From positions 6,595,605-6,659,604 of the forward strand of contig NZ_KB913032.1 in the NCBI RefSeq assembly GCF_000384215.1: a stretch of DNA of 64,000 nucleotides, read 5' to 3'. Each line of letters opens with the position of its first letter. Within the stretch, counting starts at the first letter, position 1. Below are positions 59,532-64,000 of the stretch, in pieces. Below the pieces are notes generated by a model that saw only the letters and a program-made list of their open reading frames with translations, made no database searches and was not told the origin of the DNA. This DNA comes from Amycolatopsis alba DSM 44262 (GTDB taxonomy: Bacteria; Actinomycetota; Actinomycetes; Mycobacteriales; Pseudonocardiaceae). The position numbers were made by a program, and so were the translations under genes.

Positions 59532-60751
59532 GAGCCGGAGACCAGCGCGATCCCGAGCGCGGTGTAGCCGATCATCAGCGCCAGCATGGGGTACTGACCC
59601 ACCTTGACGTAGTTCGCGCGCAGCACACCGACGGACCGATCATGTGCCGAGGTTACGGCCAGCACGTGCCCGACGACGATTCCGGCGATCTGCACCAGCG
59701 CGATCACGCCGGTCGAGACGACCGTGTAGTCGATCGCACGGCCGAAACCCTGCTGCCCGGAGAACACGGCGAACGAGAAGTAATGCGCGACGGTGTAGCC
59801 GACCATGATCGGGATCAGTGACGGCGCGAACGCGGAATACGGCTCGAACCCGCGGCGCAGATACGGCCTGGTCAGGCTGATGGCGCCCGCGTACGCGCCA
59901 TAGGTGAGCGCGATGCAGGCCGCGAGCCCGGCGGTGCCGCCGAGGACACCGGCGTCCAGCGACGTCCAGAAGGGGAGACGGGTCAGGCCGTCGAACGCCG
60001 TCGAGCCGAGCACCACCAGGACCAGCGCGGTCAGCCACGGCGCGGGGGAGATGGTGAGCAGCCCGTCCAGCGGATTCCGGACCACGAGACGCCCGTCGCC
60101 ACGCCTGCCGAAGGGGGAGAGGGCCCCGATCAGGCGAGCGTAGACCTCGAAAGCGTCACCACGGTCGAACCAACCCGGACCGAAGACGACACCGAAAGCA
60201 ATGTGTATAACGGCATATACGGTAGCGAAAAGAGCGATGGCTCGCGGCGAGTCCGAATGCGGGAACACAAGTTCCAGCCAAAGAAAGGCAAGGAGGCCCG
60301 CGATCGCGGGCAGGTAGCCCAGCCGGTCCGGGAGTTCGCGATGACGGGCCGGGATCAGCGACGCGACCGTCCTCAGTGGATTCAGTCGCCGCCAGGCCGG
60401 CCCGAACAAAAGTGAAAGCGGCACCAGGCCGACCCAGAACCAGGCGTAGAACCAGGCGGGAGCCGGATTGTCGGCCGAACTGTCCGGTCCGGCCCAGGCT
60501 GTCGCCAGGAACCCCGCGAAAAGCACCAAGCCGACCACGCGTGACGCGACCCGCGTGAAGGTGCTGTCGGCGAACCGCTCCAGTGGGAGGGGGAGTGCGC
60601 GGCCGGCGTCCGCACCGCGGAGTCTGGGCTCCTTCCAGAACGCGGTGAGCGCGAAGAAGGAGACCACGACGGCCGCCGCTCCCGCGTAGAGCGCGAGCCA
60701 CAGCGGGACCGGCAGATCGGACCGGCCGCCGAGACCGTGCGCCAGGATCAT
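59528..60751 (-). CDS. Polytopic membrane protein in a cupredoxin-like operon
   Basis: The 407-residue product has about ten membrane helices and a periplasmic His-rich start (MILAHGLGGRSDLPVP). Motifs: AWFYAWFWVGLVPLSLLFGPAWR, NPLRTVASL, and HYFSFAVFSGQQG. No known transporter family was recognised. It is translationally coupled at both ends: upstream to the cupredoxin-like lipoprotein and downstream to the 48-residue protein. A membrane complex of these is likely. Confidence 0.7.
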   Translation of the reverse strand: MILAHGLGGRSDLPVPLWLALYAGAAAVVVSFFALTAFWKEPRLRGADAGRALPLPLERFADSTFTRVASRVVGLVLFAGFLATAWAGPDSSADNPAPAWFYAWFWVGLVPLSLLFGPAWRRLNPLRTVASLIPARHRELPDRLGYLPAIAGLLAFLWLELVFPHSDSPRAIALFATVYAVIHIAFGVVFGPGWFDRGDAFEVYARLIGALSPFGRRGDGRLVVRNPLDGLLTISPAPWLTALVLVVLGSTAFDGLTRLPFWTSLDAGVLGGTAGLAACIALTYGAYAGAISLTRPYLRRGFEPYSAFAPSLIPIMVGYTVAHYFSFAVFSGQQGFGRAIDYTVVSTGVIALVQIAGIVVGHVLAVTSAHDRSVGVLRANYVKVGQYPMLALMIGYTALGIALVSGS

Positions 60752-61113
60752 CCGCTCACCCGGAGCTTGGTCACCGCCGCGCCACTCTTGTGCAGTTCCA
60801 CCTCGAAGATCCCGTCGATGTTCGCGGTGAAGGCGACGGTCCCCGGAACGCCGGGAGCCAGCTGTGCTGCCTTGTCGTAACCATGGACGTGCAGTTCGTC
60901 CGCCTGGTCGGAGGTGACCTCCAGTGCGACGTTCTCCCCGGTGCGCACCGCGACCTCCTCCGGTCCCGCCGTGCGCTTGCCCTCGGTGATCGAGAACTTC
61001 ACGGTCCTGGTGCCGGTGCCCGGAGGCTGTTCGGTACCGCTCGATCCCGAACAGCCGGTCACGGCCAGCAGTGCGGCCACGGTGATCCCGCAGATTCCGC
61101 CGATCCTCCGCAT
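60748..61113 (-). CDS. Cupredoxin-like lipoprotein
   Basis: The 121-residue product has a lipobox VTGC (Cys about 21), then a cupredoxin-like domain (about 38-120) with DELHVHGYDKAAQLAPGVPG and IFEVELHKSGA. The only Cys is the lipidated one, so type-1 copper with a Cys ligand is not possible; His could still bind metal. It overlaps the polytopic gene by 4 bases. ATG at 61113. Confidence 0.75.
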   Translation of the reverse strand: MRRIGGICGITVAALLAVTGCSGSSGTEQPPGTGTRTVKFSITEGKRTAGPEEVAVRTGENVALEVTSDQADELHVHGYDKAAQLAPGVPGTVAFTANIDGIFEVELHKSGAAVTKLRVSG

Positions 61114-61171
61114 CGAGGTCCCTTCAAGTCGTACGCCCCGGCTTGCCTGTCCAGGACCGTGCCCCTATCGT

Positions 61172-61187
61172 GTTACCCCAAGGTAAC
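61172..61187. promoter_or_regulatory. Palindrome GTTACC-CCAA-GGTAAC in the divergent gap
   Basis: Six-bp arms, exact complements, four-base spacer. It lies 33 bp before the plus-strand GTG at 61220 and 59 bp before the minus-strand ATG, so one factor could regulate both divergent units. Confidence 0.6.
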
Positions 61188-61219
61188 AGTTACTCACGTT
61201 AGCAGGAAGGCGAACAACG

Positions 61220-63016
61220 GTGTTCTTGGCTCAGGAGAGCCCGCCTGCCGGCGGTGCGCAATTCGGGCAGATCGTCATCGCGGGCCTGATGTTCACCGCG
61301 GTCTTCCTGCCGTTGGCCGTCTTCGTCCTCCGCGAGCGCGCGGGGAAGCGGACCGTCGTCGGTCGTGTCGCCGACTGGACGGGCGACTTCAGCGGCTTGC
61401 CGCGCTGGGCCGCGCTGCCGATGGTCGTCGCCTTCCTCTCCGGGATGTCGGCGCTGATCGGCGTCTACTGGGACGTGCCGATCCACATGGAGCTCGGCCG
61501 CGACGAAGGTCCGCTCGCGAACCCGTCGCATTACCCGATCTACTTCGGGCTGATGGGCATCTTCGCCAGCGGCGTGCTCAGCGCGACCCTCGCGACGAAG
61601 AACCTGCCCAAACGCACGTTCAAGATCGGCCCGCACTGGAAGGCGCCGATGGGCTCCATCCAGATGATGGCGACCGGCCTGGTCGGCATCGCGGGGTTCC
61701 CGCTCGACGATGTCTGGCACCGGCTGTTCGGCCAGGACGTCACCGAATGGGGGCCGACCCACGTCCTGATGATCGGTGGCGGTGTCTGTGTCGTGCTGGG
61801 TCTGCAGCTGCTGCTCGGCGAGGCCCGCCAGGTCGGCGCAACCGGGCCGATCGTGCGCCTGCTCGGCCCGGTGCTCGCCGGTGCCTGGATGATGGGCGCT
61901 TCGGCGTTCCTCATGGAGTTCGACCTCGGTGTCCCGCAGTTCCCGATGCTGTCCCAGGTCGTGCTCGTTGGCCTGATCGGCGCGTGGACCCTGACCTACG
62001 GGCGCCTGTCCTGGGGGCCAGGCGGCGCGCTGATCGTCGTCGCGGTCTTCCTCGCGTCCCGTGCGTCGTTCACCGTCATCCCGCTGTTCGCCGACCTGCA
62101 CGTGGCTTCGTTGCTCCCGTACGTGGCCGAAGCGGTGATCATCGAGGTCGTGGCTCTCGCGATGCGTAACCGGCAGGGCTACACCTTCGCCGCTGTCGCG
62201 GGCCTGCTCGTGGGGACCGCGGGGATGCTCGCCGAGGCTGCGTTCACCCGGTGGCTGATGCCGAATCCTTGGCCCGTCGCTCATCTGCCGCTGTTCGTGC
62301 TGTTCGGGACCGGCGCAGCCCTCGCGGGCGCGTTCATCGGTGTCTGGCAGTACCAGCGGGTCGAGGAGACGGCGACCCTGGTTCCCGCGGCGGGCCCCCG
62401 CCACGCGATCGGACTCGTCGGCGCGCTCGGCGCGGTCGTCCTGATGTCGGCGGTCGCCGTCCCGCAGGACCCGGAGCCGGACTTCACCGCCGACGTGCGG
62501 CTGACCGAAGCCGCGGTCGGGCAGCCGATCTCGAACCCGCACGGCGGTGGCACACCCCGGTGGGTCGACGCGACCGTCACGATCTCGCGGCCCGATCTGG
62601 CCGACGACTCGGTCTGGTTGAACGGTTTCGCCTGGCAAGGCGGCGACTTCTTCACCGCGCCGCTGGAGAAGATCGGCACGGGGGTGTATCGCACGGTCCA
62701 GCCCCTTCCGGTGTTCGGGCAGTGGAAGACCGGGATCCGCGTGCACGTCCCGAACCGGATGATGGGGCTCGCCCCGATCTACGCGCCCGCCGATCCTGCC
62801 GCGAACGCGCCGTCGATCGACGCGACGGCCGGTTCGCGGCCGTTCATGTCCGAGATCGAGTTCCTGCAACGGGAACGGAAGTCGGAGACACCCGCGGTGC
62901 TGTGGACGGTCGCGTACGCCACGGTCGGGCTGATCTTCGCCGGCATGTGGGCGCTGTTCGCGTGGCTTTACGCGGGTGCCGCCACCGCGCGGCGGCGTCA
63001 GGTCTCCGTCGGCTGA
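61220..63016 (+). CDS. Large polytopic membrane protein with His-rich motifs
   Basis: The 598-residue product has about 12 N-terminal membrane helices (1-420), an extracytoplasmic beta domain (about 425-555), and a final helix (about 562-588). Conserved-looking motifs facing one side: VPIHMELGRDEGPLANPSHYP (about 92-112) and DDVWHRLFGQDVTEWGPTH (about 165-185), rich in His, Asp and Glu, which could bind a metal. The C-terminal domain has KTGIRVHVPNRMMGLAPIYAP, reminiscent of FixH-type extracytoplasmic domains. No known family named with confidence. GTG start. Divergent from the cupredoxin-like operon. Confidence 0.7.
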   Translation: MFLAQESPPAGGAQFGQIVIAGLMFTAVFLPLAVFVLRERAGKRTVVGRVADWTGDFSGLPRWAALPMVVAFLSGMSALIGVYWDVPIHMELGRDEGPLANPSHYPIYFGLMGIFASGVLSATLATKNLPKRTFKIGPHWKAPMGSIQMMATGLVGIAGFPLDDVWHRLFGQDVTEWGPTHVLMIGGGVCVVLGLQLLLGEARQVGATGPIVRLLGPVLAGAWMMGASAFLMEFDLGVPQFPMLSQVVLVGLIGAWTLTYGRLSWGPGGALIVVAVFLASRASFTVIPLFADLHVASLLPYVAEAVIIEVVALAMRNRQGYTFAAVAGLLVGTAGMLAEAAFTRWLMPNPWPVAHLPLFVLFGTGAALAGAFIGVWQYQRVEETATLVPAAGPRHAIGLVGALGAVVLMSAVAVPQDPEPDFTADVRLTEAAVGQPISNPHGGGTPRWVDATVTISRPDLADDSVWLNGFAWQGGDFFTAPLEKIGTGVYRTVQPLPVFGQWKTGIRVHVPNRMMGLAPIYAPADPAANAPSIDATAGSRPFMSEIEFLQRERKSETPAVLWTVAYATVGLIFAGMWALFAWLYAGAATARRRQVSVG

Positions 63017-63311
63017 CGTCACGAGGCGCTTTGCTCGCACTTCGCCGCACGTATCGATTGAGCATCATCGCGCGCAAGCCTTTTGCAAGCCCGCTTCCCT
63101 TGAATACCCAGGACACTGCACGTGCTGCCGTTTCGCGCGTCGAAATGGTGACTCAGTGCTACCTTGGTGGAGCATAAAGTAGCTGTTGACCACGCGACGG
63201 CATCCGCTGTGCACGATCGGTATTGGCGAGTCATTGCGCGGTTAGCGCGACATGTGGTTACTTTTCCGCCTCGGGGGTTGGGATACAGCGAGTTTCGATG
63301 GGGTGGTCTTC
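63017..63311. other. 295-bp upstream region of the peptide-binding protein
   Basis: No gene was seen. A TTGACC (63186-63191) could be a -35 box, but no matching -10 box lies at normal spacing. The ribosome site GGGGTGG lies 6 bp before the GTG at 63312. Confidence 0.35.
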
Positions 63312-64000
63312 GTGCGCACAGAGCGTTTTCCGAAGCGACGGCGCGGTCTTCGCGTGGTCGCGGTCCTCGCCGCTTCGGCGGTCGCGACGGTGCCTTTCGT
63401 GCCCGCCGCGGCGGCGCAGCAACAGGGCAAGGTCCTCCGGGTGGCGCTCACGACCGGGATCGACCACCTGAACCCGTTCACCGCCCAGCTGTCGGCGGCG
63501 ACGCAGGTCGGCCGGTTCAACTACGAGTTCCTGACCCTGCCCTCGGCCGAGGACACCCAGCCCACGGGCGGTGTCGCCGAGTCGTGGACGACGTCCGACG
63601 ACAAGCTCACCTGGACCTTCGCCATCCGCCAGGGGATGAAGTGGTCGGATGGCAAGCCGGTGACCGCGCAGGACCCCGCGTACACGTTCCAGCGGATGCT
63701 CGACGACGAGAACGCCCGCACCGCGAACGGCAACTACGTCAGCAACTTCGCTTCGGTGTCTGCGCCGGACGACAAGACGCTCGTCATCAAGACCAAGGCG
63801 CCGCAGTCGAGCATGACCTCGCTCGACGTCCCGATCGTGCCCAAGCACATCTGGGAGCCGATCAAGGACCTCAACGCCCCTTCGACCGACGAGATGGCCG
63901 TCGTCGGTGTCGGCAGCGGGCCGTACCTGCTGACCGAGTACAAGAAGAACGAGTTCGTGAAGTTCAAGGCGAACAAGGACTACTGGCGTGGCGCGCCCAA
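63312..64000 (+). CDS. ABC transporter peptide/solute-binding protein, partial
   Basis: The frame is open from GTG at 63312 to the window edge (229 codons). It has a Sec signal with basic start (RTERFPKRRRGLRVVAVLAA; cleavage near AAA/QQ), then the SBP family 5 domain: LRVALTTGIDHLNPF, AESWTTSDDKLTWTFAIRQG, KWSDGKPVTAQD and VPKHIWEP. It delivers oligopeptides or similar solutes to a permease that would lie to the right. No lipobox Cys is seen at the cleavage site. Confidence 0.9.
   Translation, partial: MRTERFPKRRRGLRVVAVLAASAVATVPFVPAAAAQQQGKVLRVALTTGIDHLNPFTAQLSAATQVGRFNYEFLTLPSAEDTQPTGGVAESWTTSDDKLTWTFAIRQGMKWSDGKPVTAQDPAYTFQRMLDDENARTANGNYVSNFASVSAPDDKTLVIKTKAPQSSMTSLDVPIVPKHIWEPIKDLNAPSTDEMAVVGVGSGPYLLTEYKKNEFVKFKANKDYWRGAP

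Noticed and set aside
61220..63016. Particulate methane/ammonia monooxygenase-like membrane enzyme
   Set aside because: His/Asp-rich membrane motifs prompted the idea, but the sequence does not match the known subunits and there is no operon of three subunits.
63186..63226. Promoter for the peptide-binding protein
   Set aside because: TTGACC is present but no -10 box occurs at 16-19 bp.

Overview
The window is a high-GC actinobacterial chromosome segment. The Pup-proteasome genes, twin-arginine translocase genes, F420-type luciferase-like oxidoreductases, Eis-type acetyltransferases, an Rv1733c-like protein and a mycothiol-dependent-enzyme-like protein all point to Actinomycetia. Gene content and the intergenic palindromes look most like Pseudonocardiaceae such as Amycolatopsis; that placement is from memory and was not searched. 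No rRNA, tRNA, CRISPR array, transposase or phage gene was recognised.

Region 1 (1-24160) is a Pup-proteasome superlocus: a partial NUDIX gene, dop, pup (encoded with a C-terminal Glu), prcB, prcA, then pafA, pafB, pafC, a small membrane gene, tatA, tatC, a lipid kinase and helY. Two blocks interrupt it. Between prcA and pafA lie a secreted ricin-type lectin, a regulator and a PAP2-lipid kinase fusion. Between pafA and pafB lie a four-gene operon resembling type VII secretion accessory genes, a secreted Asp-box protein, an ArsR regulator with a luciferase-like oxidoreductase, an SDR-SRPBCC pair, and a divergent oxidoreductase/HxlR pair.

Region 2 (24160-34700) holds a duplicated [DUF4333 protein - Eis acetyltransferase] module, then pirin, a 5'-3' exonuclease, an FMN reductase, an ArsR-MFS operon, an M24 peptidase-Lrp operon and a MazF-like toxin-antitoxin pair. 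The order helY, DUF4333, 5'-3' exonuclease echoes mycobacteria.

Region 3 (34700-63000) is accessory: SGNH hydrolase, flavin monooxygenase with divergent TetR, M20 and M55 peptidases, an ABC-F resistance protein behind a leader-peptide attenuator, secreted GH1 and GH5 enzymes, a TetR-MFS pair, a PIG-L deacetylase, a SigJ-like ECF sigma factor, an orphan FtsX permease, a thiolase/iron-sulfur pair with HxlR control, a TetR-controlled monooxygenase operon, and a divergent cluster of polytopic membrane proteins with a cupredoxin-like lipoprotein and a 48-residue membrane protein. A peptide-binding protein gene runs off the right edge.

Three sequence-level themes recur. Many genes carry a TAnnnT -10 box six or seven bases before the start codon, implying leaderless transcripts. 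Several regulators have clear palindromic operators. Gaps hold families of near-perfect palindromes: elements bounded by CTCGTGAGT and its complement, hairpins beginning GTGAAGG, and a 21-bp-period array that reverses direction at its centre. The best candidates for undescribed biology are the ABC-F attenuator (42.6 kb), the palindromic elements, the duplicated DUF4333-Eis module and the membrane/cupredoxin-like cluster (59.4-63.0 kb).
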